Shown here: positions 24,063-35,900 of the stretch, piece after piece
How positions within the stretch are numbered: the stretch's first letter is position 1
Layout: each line of letters opens with the position of its first letter
Source of the DNA: Romanomermis culicivorax
Taxonomy: Eukaryota > Nematoda > Enoplea > Mermithida > Mermithidae
Assembly (NCBI GenBank): GCA_963922205.1
Contig: CAWUHX010000122.1
Location: 1 to 64,000, forward strand
DNA length: 64,000 nt
Direction: 5' to 3'
The notes under the pieces: model-generated
The model's input: only the letters and a program-made list of their open reading frames with translations
What the model was told of the DNA's origin: nothing
The model's database searches: none
Program-made: the position numbers and the translations under genes

Positions 24063-25071
24063 CACCGTTTTTTTCCTCGAAGATTTTTTCCACATGAGAA
24101 CCGGACCCAAAATTTTTTTCCTCATTTTCCAAAAATCTTCCACATTTTTAAAAATGCTTATAATGTGGCTACGGATGCTTTTTTGTGCATTTTAGGAGCA
24201 TACCCAAGCATTTTGTTGCATTTGTAGTCAGAAACCTGCAAAAATGAGGAAAAAAAATGAGAAAATTCTGGTTATGTTAGTCCAAAATAAGCTCATGAAG
24301 AATATATTGGTGTTCTATAGGAGCGGATAAAGGAAGTTAACGATAGAGTTCTCATGAATTTATCTGCTATCAGCATTTCTGTGATTCCAATAAAAATCAT
24401 CTAATTTTATTTAGTTCTTGGTCCGCCGCGGAGCGTCGGAAAAATTTTTTGATTTTCACTTTCTAAAACGCTGGAAAATGAACCTTCATAACGTTGGGAA
24501 ATAAATTAAAATCAGACTGATGAAGTTTAATTTGCTTCCCATTGCGGCGCGTAGCGCCGGAAAAATTTTCGGGTTTTTGTATTCTAAAACGCTGAAAAAT
24601 AAATCTCTCCAACAAATAATTCGTGAACAAATGTTTTAAAATCACGTTCTAGAGTAATGTCTTCAATTTCCACCTTCAATAAACGCAAAAGTTCAGATTG
24701 CAAACGCTTAAAAAATTCCAATCATCGAGAGAAAAAATTGAGACTTGATGAAAAATTTTCGGCGACATAATTGACTCTAAGAAAATGAAACGAGCTAACT
24801 TGATTAATAGAAACTGTTGAGCATTAATTAGTAAGTCGAAGTAGATATGCTAACGGCCGCGCCTGATAGAACATAGTTATAATTATATCCATGACAGGCG
24901 CGAAGCGCCGGAAAATTTTGAGATTTTGACCTTTTAAAGTCCACCAAAACGCATCTTTTCGGTTTAGAGTTCCCCAAAATTTTTTCCACATAGAGAATCA
25001 TACCCAAAACTTTTTTCCTCATTTCGAAATTTTTTTCCTCAAAAGACCCCATTTGAGGGAAAAAAACGGTG
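24063..25071. mobile_element. hAT-like element, family C copy 2, nested
   Basis: The termini are CACCGTTTTTTTCCTC and the inverted form, with an exact 8-bp duplication ATTGTATA (24055-24062 and 25072-25079). Contains GGCGCGWAGCGCC palindromes at about 24543 and 24897. Its terminal word (TTCCTC/GAGGAA) differs from copy 1 (TTCCAC/GTGGAA). Confidence 0.9.
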
Positions 25072-25302
25072 ATTGTATATTTCCCTTTATTTATAATTTT
25101 TCTTCTTTTCCTTGAATTTGCCCCTTACATATCGCATGCTCTGTTCAATTTTTACTTTTCTTATGTTCTTCACTCATCGTTCCTATCTCATGTGCCCACT
25201 ATTACTGTATTTCTATTGCTATAATACGGATTTCGTATAGCATGAAATAATGAAACTTCGGGTAAGATTAATACTTCCAGCTGCCATTTTAAGGCTACCT
25301 GA

Positions 25303-26259
25303 CAGAGCACCCCATGGGGGGGGGGTATGGGGGGAGTATTACCCCCGTCTTAGATTTGGAAATTCATTTACTACCCCCATAAAAACAGCTCACTATAGCA
25401 AAAAATTTTGGTAGACTTCATCCTCTCCCCAGTAGGTTATACTAATTCGAGAAAAATTGCAGAATGTGTGATTCTGGGGAATTGCTCACTGCTGTTTTTG
25501 ACACATTTACTGAGCAAATGATAATGGGAAAGTATGCAACTTCTGTGCCATATAGCGATTTTTAGGAAAGGATATCAGCACATTAATATATACTACTTGT
25601 AGGAAATCATTATAAATATAATTGGGAGATTAAATAATGATTTATGTGTATGTGATTAATCAAAAAATCGCCCCTTGGGAAGAAAAACATTATGTTCTTA
25701 AAATTCTGCCTCTTCTGCGTTCGGTCTTCTGGGTGCATATGGTTACCCAAGCTGTGGCATACTTTGCTGCTATGAGTTGAGACATGTGAGGTCTGTTGAC
25801 GTGGATCAGGAGTGGTACTTGGTTTCAAACTCGTAGTTCATAGTCTAATGGGAGTAATAATATTAAAGCCACATTCAGCATCAGGACTTTCAATTGGAAG
25901 AACTGTTACAAGCCTAACCAGTGATGGGATAAGCCCATACTGCTGAAGATGCTGGTTGAAAAACGTATGTTGTGCCCGATTCTTGAAATGTACAGGAATC
26001 AGTTGGCACAACAGTCTTCAAAGTGTGGCTATTCTGTACGTACTATAATGAGTGCATTAAAGTTGCATGATACATGCTTTTTGACAGTAAAAACCATACA
26101 GTAGGGGCATTAATCATTTTTGTAAGTTCGAGAAAGTACAACTCCCCCCTCCTTAGTTAAAAGTCGAGAGCAAAAAAAAAGGTCACGGCATATTTCAAGT
26201 ACTACCCTTAAAATTTACGATTTTACCCCTACCTAAATTTTCGGCCTTGGGGACCTCTG
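25303..26259. mobile_element. hAT-like element, CCCCAT family, nested
   Basis: The ends are CAGAGCACCCCA and TGGGGACCTCTG, with an exact 8-bp duplication CTACCTGA (25295-25302 and 26260-26267). At 957 bp it is the long relative of the 181-184-bp MITEs at 21937 and 22272. No coding frame. Confidence 0.85.
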
Positions 26260-26474
26260 CTACCTGACTAGTCTTAGATGATACAGGGAGCTTCCAGCAG
26301 TATTTTACATAGTTATTTCGATGTACCAAACATTTTAAGGAATTAAACCAGAAAAAACGATAGATAAACCAAAAAAACCATTAAAAACCCATAAAAAACC
26401 ACTAAAAACCAAAACGTCGAAATTTCAAAAGTTTGGTTTTTGCCAACCCTAAATGCAATGCGCATTTGATATAC

Positions 26475-26635
26475 ATCCGGCGCGAAGCGCCAACACTTTT
26501 TTAGGAGTTTTAATGTTTTACACATCGGAGCGCTGATAAATGAATTTTTTTCCAGGACAATTTTTTGTGCCAATTGGCACAAACGCTCAAATTTTTTTGT
26601 GCCAAAAACCATGTTTTGGCACAAAAAAAACACTG
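26475..26635. mobile_element. Right fragment of decayed family C-like element
   Basis: Starts with CGGCGCGAAGCGCC and ends GGCACAAAAAAAACACTG, the right-end layout of family C, but with TGTGCC/GGCACA as the terminal word. Probably the partner of 22600-23120. Confidence 0.5.
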
Positions 26636-27162
26636 GGCTAAATTCCATGTTTGACGATAAACATGTAAATATAATAATTCAATTTGGGAATTGTGTTGTG
26701 TGATGTATAAGTACAATGATATTGCTAAAAATTTTTTTCTAAAAAAAATTTAGGGGGGGATGGGAATTCCCCCCTTCCCCCTTTAAATACGGGCCTGGCA
26801 ACACTATTAAACATTAGGGACGAAGTGTTAGCCCTCTTTTGATTGGCCGAAATTACCAGCCCATTGTTGATTGGTCAAAACTTTTGAGATGTCGAAAATG
26901 CATTATATATGCGTTTTGAATGGTCTTAACTAACAACTTGATTTGGAAGAGCCGCATACCATACCTGTACTTGGGGGGGTTGGGGCGCCCCCCCCCCCCC
27001 AACTTGGCCAACCCAGTACCCAAAATCATTTCCCCCCCCCCCAGTTGGGAAAAAAATTAAAAAATTTGCCAAAAAGTGTATGTTTTTTGGCCTTTTTTGG
27101 GAAAAATTTCGACTTTTTCCTACCCCCCCCCCCAAAATTTCGGATTTACCCCCTCCCCCAAC

Positions 27163-29301
27163 CACTGTTTTTTCCCCCGGGCCTTTTCCCCAAATGGGGA
27201 AAGAGGTCACAATTTTTTTCCCCATTTTCCCGGAGTCGTTTTTTCGCTTAAAAATGCTCACAGACGCTTTATTTAGGTGTTTTTGAGCCTTTTCAAGCCT
27301 CCTGGTGTTTTTAAACCCGTTAATTCATTAAAATTGAGGAAAAAATTGAAATTTTCGAGTTCATAGTTTAATCTACAAGCATTGGAACAAATTTTCAAGC
27401 AAACTATCCAAAAGCATAATGACTTTGAGAATTTCATGAGAAATCGATGGTTAAGTTCTTTATGATGACAAGTGAGAACCCAAAATGAATCTTAATCTTC
27501 CCGGCGCGAAGCGCCGGAAAAATTTTTTGGGTATTGATATTCTGCGACGCTGGAAAATCAATTTTCCGAACATTTATTTCAAGAATTAGATTTGAATTTT
27601 GTGTTCAAAAGTCGTAATTTCTAGAATTTTACTTGGAAAAATTGTAAAACCAGTATAATTTATTTGTAAACTCTGATACTTGGTCGAAAATATATGAGTA
27701 AGCAGAGTATAAATTTCCGAAAGATATTTCCATGAAGCGTTTGAATTGATTTTACGTTAGATAGAAAAGAAATAATCGCATCAAAAAGCTTAGAGACTTG
27801 ACGTATTGATCTTTCTCAAAAAGAAAAAATGCGCATCTTCATTAAATATCATGATAAAATATTGAAGATTACCAATGAAAACATGAGATAATACGTTCAA
27901 GATGATGAAAACTATTATAGATTATATGATAAATGAAAGTAGACGTGCTAAAAGCCGCGCCTGAGCTAAGTAATGCATAATAATCAGGGTTTTTTTTTGA
28001 CCTACGAGTCACAAGCCAAGTGGCTTGTTGACCTAAAATTTTACAAGCCATTCCAAATTTTTACAAGCCAATTTTATAATATCAGTATACGTGAATAAAT
28101 TCCAATGCTAGGTTATTTTTTTAAAGAAATGTATATATTGAGCGTCACGGCAATTGATCAAAAAAGAGATGTCATTCAACATTATTCAATAACATTTTAG
28201 AGCTGTTAATTCATTAAAATTCAGGAAACATTTGGAATTTTTGAGTTTGATCGAAGTCTAATATCTACAATCATTGTGGAACAAATTTTCCAGCAAACTA
28301 TCCAAGAACATATATAATGACTTTGAATTACATGAGAAATCGACGGTTAAGTCCTCTATGATGACAAGTGAGAGCCCAAAAAAGCTATTAATCTTTCCTG
28401 CCTGAAACACTGGAAAAATTTTTTGGGTACTGACATTCTGCGATGCTGGAAAATCAATTTTCCAAACACTTATTTGAAGAATTAGATTTGAATTTTCTGT
28501 TCAAAAGTCGTAATTTCTAGAATTTTATGTTTGAAAAATTTTAAAACCATTAATTTATTCACACACTCTCATGAACTTGGCCGAAAAGATATGGGTAAGA
28601 AGAGTAGAAATTTTCGAAAACTACTTCCATGAAGCTTTTGGATTGATTTTACATTAAGAAAGGAATAATCGCTTCAAAAAGTTTACAGACTTGACGTGAT
28701 CTTTCTCAAAAAATGTGTCAAGGGAAAATGTGAATCTTCATTAAATATCAAGATGAAATATTGAAGATTACCAATTAAAACATGAGATAATACGTTTAAG
28801 ATGATTAAAACTATTTAAGATTAAATGATAAGTGAAGGTAGACATGTTAGGAGCAGCGGCTGAGCTAGGAAATAAATAATAATACTTATTTAAGTTATAA
28901 CCGGCGCGAAGCGCCGGAAAATTTTGAGATTATGACCTTCTAAAATGCACCAAAATGCATTTTTTCTGCATCCGATATGATCAAACACATGACTCAAAAA
29001 ATCCTGACAAGCCATTTTGGCTTGTTGGACTAAAATTCTACAAGCCATTTTGTCAGTCCAACAAGCCATGGCTTGTAAAATGCTAAAAAAAAAACTATGA
29101 TAATAATGATTATTAAAGTTATAATCGGCGCGAAGCGCCGGAAAATTTTGAGATTATGACCTTCTAAAATGCACCAAAATGCATCTTTTCTGTATCCGAT
29201 CCCCAAAATTTTCTTCCACAAATGGGGAAAGAGCCCAAAATTTTTTTCCCTTTCCGAATTTTTTTTCCCGAAAAAGCACGATTTGGGGAAAAAAAACAGT
29301 G
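27163..29301. mobile_element. hAT-like element, family C copy 3, nested
   Basis: The ends are CACTGTTTTTTCCCC and GGGGAAAAAAAACAGTG, with an exact 8-bp duplication CCCCCAAC (27155-27162 and 29302-29309). Highly similar to copy 1 along its length. Interrupted by the element at 27985-29099. Confidence 0.9.
27985..29099. mobile_element. Family C-like interior with different (GGCTTGT) ends, innermost element
   Basis: The ends are CAGGGTTTTTTTTTGAC and CTAAAAAAAAAACTATG (inverted, imperfect), with an 8-bp duplication ATAATAAT (27977-27984 and 29100-29107). The duplication is low-complexity, so it is weaker evidence. Sub-terminal ACAAGCCA/TGGCTTGT words replace the TTTTTCCAC words of family C, yet the central ~770 bp (28190-28960) is plainly homologous to family C. 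Confidence 0.8.
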
Positions 29302-29325
29302 CCCCCAACTGGTCGGAGGTCTTAC

Positions 29326-29670
29326 GGCACTACTTAAAAGAACGGGACAGCACTTAAATTTTCAAAATTTCATTTAAATTTTTATGTTTTTATACTAAAT
29401 CGACCATGCTGAATCCAAATTTCGCATTTGTTTTCAATGAAAATCATTCTTTTCAATTTTTCCAGATTTTATTATTATGTTGCTCGTAGAGCTTGCAACA
29501 ATTATTAGTGATAAACGTAGTGTGATAACTTTTTTACAACAACATCAATTTTTGAAAACGCAAGTCCTAAGCCTAAGCCTAAGCCTAATAATAAAGTTTG
29601 GAAACATTGAAAAGAATGATTTTCATTAAAAACGAAAGCGAAGTGCTGTCCCGTTCTTTTAAGTAGTGCC
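29326..29670. mobile_element. 345-bp hAT-like MITE
   Basis: The TIR begins GGCACTACTTAAAAGAACGG and continues about 30 bp. A second inverted block (TGAAAATCATTCTTTTCAA) lies further in. Exact 8-bp duplication GGTCTTAC (29318-29325 and 29671-29678). The interior carries a telomere-type repeat. Confidence 0.85.
29566..29588. repeat. Interstitial telomere-type repeat (GCCTAA)n
   Basis: CCTAA followed by three GCCTAA units, the complement of TTAGGC, the known nematode telomere unit. A second run is at 29694-29710 and a diverged one at 44415-44435. The first lies inside a MITE, so it was probably carried there by transposition. Confidence 0.8.
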
Positions 29671-29693
29671 GGTCTTACAGGTATGCCGCATAC

Positions 29694-29710
29694 CCTAAGC
29701 CTAAGCCTAA
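29694..29710. repeat. Interstitial telomere-type repeat
   Basis: CCTAAGCCTAAGCCTAA, between the ends of the two nested 10-bp-duplication elements. Confidence 0.75.
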
Positions 29711-29824
29711 GGAAAATTTTAAAGGAAAAATTAATGAAAAATACATATCAGGCGAAAAACCGTCTGCGGGGCGGTAATTTCGGCCAATCAGAAGAGGGCT
29801 AACACTTCGTCCTTAATGCTTAGT

Positions 29825-32433
29825 GGCAACACTACACACTGCGCAGGTGCGCTAGTTCCGTGATTCCATTGTGTCTTCTACAGTAATCAGCATCGAAAAA
29901 CAAACATTGTACTACAAAATCAGCCTTCAATTGAGCACCATAAAATAGACTATTACCCAAGAAGACGGAAAGATTGTCATGCGAAGGTTGATTTTACTTT
30001 CTCATGTCAAGACAAGTTTTCATAGTTAGTGGCAGCAATTTTATCCTACGTAAAATTGAGATATATTTGGAATGACAGCTGTAGAAAATCGATGGAAGTA
30101 TGTTTCTGAAAAAAAAATCATCTTCATAGTACAGTTAACGAGGAATTTTCTTTTCATTGACAATATTCCTTGATCGAGAATTTTCTATGTCGAATTGTCC
30201 GAGAATTATATTTTCTCCATCTATTTTGTGGACATTTATCCGAATGAAATATCGATGAGAAAATATGATCTATAATCTTTTTTCTATGAAATGCTTCCAA
30301 ATAGACAAGTGACACAAATCAGTAATGTTGTAAAAATCGTTTACATATAATGCTGTTACCGACCGTAAAAATTTTCACTCTAAAAATTATTGAAGGTGAG
30401 GTCAGTATGCTCAGAAATTTCCAGTCTTATATGATATACTGTTTATCAGAAAATCGTGAAATCTGAAATACTACTGGCTCTCTAGTTTTATTATTTAGAA
30501 GCATTTCAAGAAAAACAAACTATAATGATTCCATCTTCGCCAGTGATGTGAACAAAGTAGCAGTTGTTTGCTACAGAACAAATGTGTTTGCCGCCGCAGC
30601 TAGCTGGCGTTGTATGAATGGGTCATCAGAGCATGATGCCATAAGTTTGTCTCACTTTCGGTTTATCATAAGACCATGCTGCTCCACAAATAACACAAAC
30701 CCAATTTTTTCTGAAATGCTTGCTATTCGAAAAAATGACAAGTGCTGTCTTCAAAATCATTTGCACGAAGATTTTGTTGTAGAGTTTTTCATTTTTACTG
30801 TGCCAATATTTATCTCTATAGACATCTCATGACAGGTAGCTGCTTTAGAATTATAAAAAATACGAAAAAGTACTTGCTTTCCGGTTTTGTTTTTTTGGAA
30901 TGTTCTAAGAAAAACGTATCATTAGATAAAAAATTTATAAGAAACCATATTGAAAATTAGCGTATTTTGGAGCACATTTCGTGAAAAAACTAGAAAACTC
31001 AGGGTCATCCTAAAATTCTCGCCGTCTGGTGCATATTTTATAATTCTCGAGAAATCGTGATGATCCCAAAGTAAACATAAACTCAGAAAAATCCACCAAG
31101 ACACCTGTAGACGAACGCAACACTTTGTGTCAGATACGATAAAGTTTATCTTCTGCGATGCTAAACTCTGAAGTGCTGGGAATTTCGCTAATTTGCATAA
31201 TTTTCATGCAACGTGCAGCTACAAAGTTTGGTAAGCAAACGACCGAAAAATCCAAGTAAAATGTATGAGAGGAATTTGCTTAATGAAATTACGATCCAAA
31301 ACAATACTGTTGCCTGCTTTGACATTTGTACTTCTGAACTATAATATGTTTATTTTGAAGTGAGACAGGAGAAACCGATGAAAGTAAGTTCAATTCAGGA
31401 AATACATTTTGCTTATTACGGTAATCGATGAGACCAGACCGAATGATAATTTTCTCCAATAGTTTGCTTGGAAATATGCATTCATACTCCATTCATTTTG
31501 AAATGATCGATGCAGCGATCCCGTGAAAGTAAGTTCAATAAGAAAAAACTAGCAAGCTTATTACTGTAATCAATGAAGAAAATTTCTCGTCAATGGGCGG
31601 AAACAAAACGGCTAAAATTTCCTTTAATGACCTGATAAAGTGATCAAATCGACGCAATTCTGACCAAATCGAAAGTGAATAAGCATGCTGTTTTTTTGAA
31701 TGATTTTGGTCTTTCTCGTTCTCATGAAGAAATTTAGCGTTTTTAAACAGTATAAAGTTTCTGACCAAGTGAAAATTGCGTATAAAATTGAACCAAGTTT
31801 TCTGCCTTTTGTTGTGTCTATCATTTTAAATTAATTGAGTTACAGGTTCCGATACACTTCTTTCCAAATCAAAAATGGAACTATGTTGTTTCCTAGATAT
31901 TTTGACCTCATCTTGCCATAAAAAATCTACGGTAGTATAAAGCTCGTAAAATTGAGAGTCCTATTGAACCTAATTTTTTTTCTTGTTGCAGCATGTGAAA
32001 AGTAAATGAACTATTATTCCTTCTTTCTTAATTCTGACGCCAAGCCTCTCGTGGTCTGTACATTGGTTATAATAAAATTGCTTCATTTTTCTTCATCTAC
32101 AGTTGCTTCGTAACAAACCATCGCTTGAACGTTTGAGTTTTGATCAACTCCAAAAACACATGATTGATTTCAAATTCTTGAAATTCATGCCACTCAGCGC
32201 AAAGAGAATTTGACTTGAATGCATTCGGGCTTTGCATTGCTTTCACATTCTATAGATTTTTTAGTTTGTGCTAATTGGAACACGAGATTTTGCTCAGAAC
32301 GTACCTTCTGTAACAGCTACACTTGCTCATATCATAGTCTCTGGTCCGAGGATCTTTAAGTTTTGAACTGCTTCTGAATCTGCGCCGTTTTCTCTTGCAG
32401 TATACAAAAAATCATAGCATCTTTATTCCACAG
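29825..32433. other. No gene recognised
   Basis: AT-rich. Upstream exons of the EB-module gene are probably somewhere here, but no exon could be defined. A sequence at 30494-30524 (AGCATTTCAAGAAAAACAAA, then CTATA) resembles the ends of the Tc1/mariner-like element at 42696 and recurs at 15357-15386; these may be solo ends. Confidence 0.5.
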
Positions 32434-32954
32434 CATTGCTAAACGAACACTGCACCAATTCTCTATTCTGTCTGGGCGACAAAATCTGCAACAAAGACAA
32501 CCTGTGCGCCTGCCCCGAAGGCCAAGTCCCCACTCCCAACGACACTTGCAGACCACTGGGGGCCGATCTAGACAAAGTCCAAACCCCAGCTGACAAAAAC
32601 GTTGATCCTACGCCCATCAAATTTCAATCTTTTGTCATCATCGAACCGACCTACAGCGAAACGACGACGACCACCAAAAACCCCTTTTTCCCGGGCAAAG
32701 CTAAGCCCGGCCAATTGTGCTCGTTCGAAGTGTCTTGTACAGGAAAGAGCCGGTGCTACAAGGGTCATTGCCATTGCCTGTCCGGGTACAAGATGGCTGG
32801 CGAGGAGTGCGTGATCAAATGGCCGAACAACAATAACGGCCCATCCGCGTCGATGTTGGGCCGATCGAAGAGCATCTTTCAACAACAGCTGCCTCAACGA
32901 TTAATGGCTTGGCCGATATTTGGGCATCAGCCAATGTTCCGTCGGTGGAATTGA
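32434..32954 (+). CDS. Last exon of an EB-module cysteine-rich secreted protein
   Basis: The acceptor TTATTCCACAG precedes 32434. The exon begins with two bases of a split codon and runs to the stop at 32952-32954. The first cysteine cluster has C at HCTNSLFC and further pairs ending CACPEGQ. A Thr-rich spacer (TTTTTK) follows, then a second cluster LCSFEVSC...CYKGHCHCLSGY...CV. Paired clusters of about 6-8 Cys with a CxCxxG core fit EB domains, a family largely known from nematodes. The C-terminal ~50 residues are Gln/Pro/Arg-rich. Upstream exons and signal peptide were not found, so this is a partial gene. Function is unknown; extracellular location is inferred. Confidence 0.7.
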
Positions 32955-35900
32955 AAATTTGATTTAATTTTGCGTTTACTGTTACTTTTGTGCTGTAGTA
33001 CATATTCTTTATTTCATACATACACGCCATTGGAAGAAAGTGCCATAGAAATCCCTTCCAGGAGTCGCCCACCATTTGGTTAGCCATGGAGAGACCTCAA
33101 GATTTGCCAAATATGTTGCTAAGGTAAGGTTCTGCATTTTTCCGGAACCGCACAAAAGTATGATCCATTACTCATGGTCCTCATGATCACCGATTAAAAA
33201 CGCTATTTTGTTATTTGCTCATACTACGCCATTTCAACTTGAGAAAATCAATCTTCATTTATTAATGCTCAAAAATTACAGCTTCAAATTTTCTGACTCA
33301 TCGGACGCTGATAAATTCGTCTATAAAATCGAACGAATTGTCAAAGAATTCGTGTCAATTTTTTCTGATAAACAGAAATGTTCTGAATAAATTTCGGGAC
33401 TATATGGGTACAAAAAACGTGATGATGAACCTGAAACTTGATCACATCATTATGAACTGTCCAAGTTTTACTCTAAAAAGAAACTTTACGACATCAAATT
33501 GGATGATCAACACCTGCATTAACATAATTCGGGTTTATCAACATAAAATGATAACTTTAAACAACATCCACCCACTGCATCACAGAGAGCAGGATTCGGA
33601 CATATTACAAGGGGAAACACGCTTTATCGGCACCAGAAAAACGCTCTTGGTCGAAATCAAAGCCATTGTCAACATCGTCAAGATATGTAAATTATTGTAG
33701 TACATGACTAATTTGTGTGCATCATTTTCTGTAATTATTTCATACAGTCATTGACCGGATTTGCTTGCATCATTTTTGTGCTAATATTATTTGCAGGAGC
33801 TAAGGATTAGGTACCGTTAGCATGTAGTACATTTTTGAGAAACTTAGCACACATTTTAGCATTTTTGGTGTATATTTCAAATCAGCATATTTTCGCCTTT
33901 TTGTTTATATTTTCGTCTTTATTCATATTTCTGCTGTTTATTCGTTTTTCTTAATTTTCGACCCGCTATTTTCCTTATAATTATGTTAATTTCTCTGAAT
34001 GTCGATATCTCATTTTGTTTTGCCTGATAGTTCAATATTTGTGTTTGTATAAGTCTAATAAATTCGTTGTGCATTAGACCAGTACGCGTGCTAGGAAGGA
34101 GGTCAGAAACATTTACAGGCCGACTTTATCATTGTACCTGTAGCTAGAACCTAGGCACAATATCACCCGCATAAAAAATCATTTCACAAATATCATTTTA
34201 CTCCATGTTGTGCAAATTTGGCGTAGTCATTCTGCAGAATTTTGATCTTCACTGCCTATCCACTCGCGTCTCTTGCACTCACACCACGAAACCCAATCGA
34301 AAAGAGCATTCAATCAAGGTAACGCGTTCAAAGGTTTTGGTGGTGGATTCCATGTTCAAATGAGCCAGTTTGATGAATCTTCGCAATTTTTTTCCGAAAC
34401 AATCATCCGATAAAGTTTTTCCCAACCGTCGCCTATAGATTCGAATTTACTGAACTTGGAGTCACATGATGATTTACTATTTTTAGTGAATGTGTTTCGT
34501 CATTTCCGATGTGGTCCGCACCCGATTCTGTGCATTTTAGTGATGTTGCAGATTAAGCATAGTGAAACTTTAGTATCTTGATGCTCATATGAAAGTCAAG
34601 ATGTTTAATCCTATGCGACCTTTATAGGACCAGAAACGTGTAGTGTATCAACTATTCTTCAAAAATATTTTTTTTATGTCAAAATTTCTGCAAATAAGTT
34701 TTTGCTTCAGTGCTAATTGTTGTCAATTTTCAATTTAGAAGCATGTTATCAAAAAAATACTGTAATATCATAATTGATTTTTTGTTCATTCCTTTTTGAT
34801 TGGCTGATTGCTATTACCCGCATGTATTCGATGATTTGACTCTGAACATCAGCATATCTGGCTCCAAAGTTAGGCGTCTGATAATCAAGTTGCGCCTATT
34901 TCTTAGATCTGCATCAAAAGGATTTTGGATTGCCAATAAGAATCTGTTTAGGCACAATTTGCAGAAATTTCATCAATATGTGCTAGATTTTATTAGGTAA
35001 TGAAGACATTTAAATGAAGTGAACATTATCTCTCAGAAATATGGAAAAAAATTGTTGTAAGAAAACTGAAGAACGGCTGAAATGGGTTTCAGCAACCTTT
35101 TGGATACACTATCATTGATGCTAAATCGATCACGATTCGTTCGGAAGCCAACTCTGAGCGGTAAACAGATGTATCAAATCTCAAGGAAATCATACATTAA
35201 CCAATCCAAGCTTGTATAGCGTACCATTCTCCCTGATTCTGTACCCTACAATATAATATGCAAATTAATTTTGTTGGGCATCTGCTTCGTAGGAGAACAA
35301 ATGAAATTACTTGGCCTAAAATTTCGGCTTTATCGGTTTTCGTTTTATTTATTTATTTGCGTATGCGAGTATAGCCGCCCTATCTCCGTTGCCAAAACAT
35401 TTGCCTAAAAGCTGTATAAGAATGGTAAATTTTGTAGGCATACAAAAAGCCGCCTCAATATTGTGTACAAACAGCCGTGATGGAGGATGCTGCTCCTTGC
35501 AGACCACTGCAGCAACGGTCACATGTAAAATTCTGGATCTAGAAACATGCTTTCATCCTCCTTTTTTATCGACGCGAACAGCACATTATTTACTGTACGT
35601 TTGTATATATACTGTACAATATACAGTACTATTGTCGTTTCGGATCAGAAAGAGTGGCATTGTTTCTATTGTTGAAGATGGGTCATTATTTCAGGACGTG
35701 TAAGAAAACATGCTTTCTCACACAAATGCGTATTGTCCATCATTAATTCTTTGGATTGTGAACACGTATGGTCTAGTGTATGCACAGTGAGAATCGTTGT
35801 TTCGGGTCATCGAATGTTTTCGTCAATATCTGACTGTATAATTGTCATATATTTTACAGATCCCTGTCTCCTAGGATATTTTTCCTCCGGAATAACTTCA

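Larger units (their letters stand above)
23121..26451. mobile_element. hAT-like element with CAGGGTTGGCA ends (3.3 kb, non-coding)
   Basis: The termini are CAGGGTTGGCA and TGCCAACCCTA, with an exact 8-bp duplication AATGCAAT (23113-23120 and 26452-26459). Sub-terminal GGTTTTTTGGTTT / AACCAAAAAAACC runs are inverted. The interior contains two further insertions (24063-25071 and 25303-26259) and no transposase frame. Confidence 0.85.
26961..29684. mobile_element. Second 10-bp-duplication element, nested in the MULE-like element
   Basis: The ends are ATACCTGTACTT and GGTCTTACAGGTAT (inverted), flanked by an exact 10-bp duplication GCCGCATACC (26951-26960 and 29685-29694). Contains long G and C homopolymers (26975-27160) and two hAT-like insertions. 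Confidence 0.75.
26807..29824. mobile_element. MULE-like TIR element, outermost of a nested stack
   Basis: Terminal inverted repeats of about 49 bp contain GGACGAAGTGTTAGCCCTCT and end near GATTGGCCGAAATTA, with few mismatches. The flanking duplication GGCAACACTA is an exact 10 bp (26797-26806 and 29825-29834). Long TIRs with 9-11-bp duplications suggest Mutator-like elements. No transposase frame is seen. All the following elements up to 29670 lie inside it. Confidence 0.8.

Noticed and set aside
26943..27286. Pro-rich and Gly-rich frames on both strands
   Set aside because: Produced by C/G homopolymers within a nested transposon.
30548..30832. 94-codon frame near 30.5 kb as an EB-gene exon
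   Set aside because: It lacks the Cys spacing of EB modules and clear splice sites in the needed phase.
32815..33087. 90-codon minus-strand frame over the EB exon end
   Set aside because: Antisense overlap with a well-supported exon; no family resemblance.
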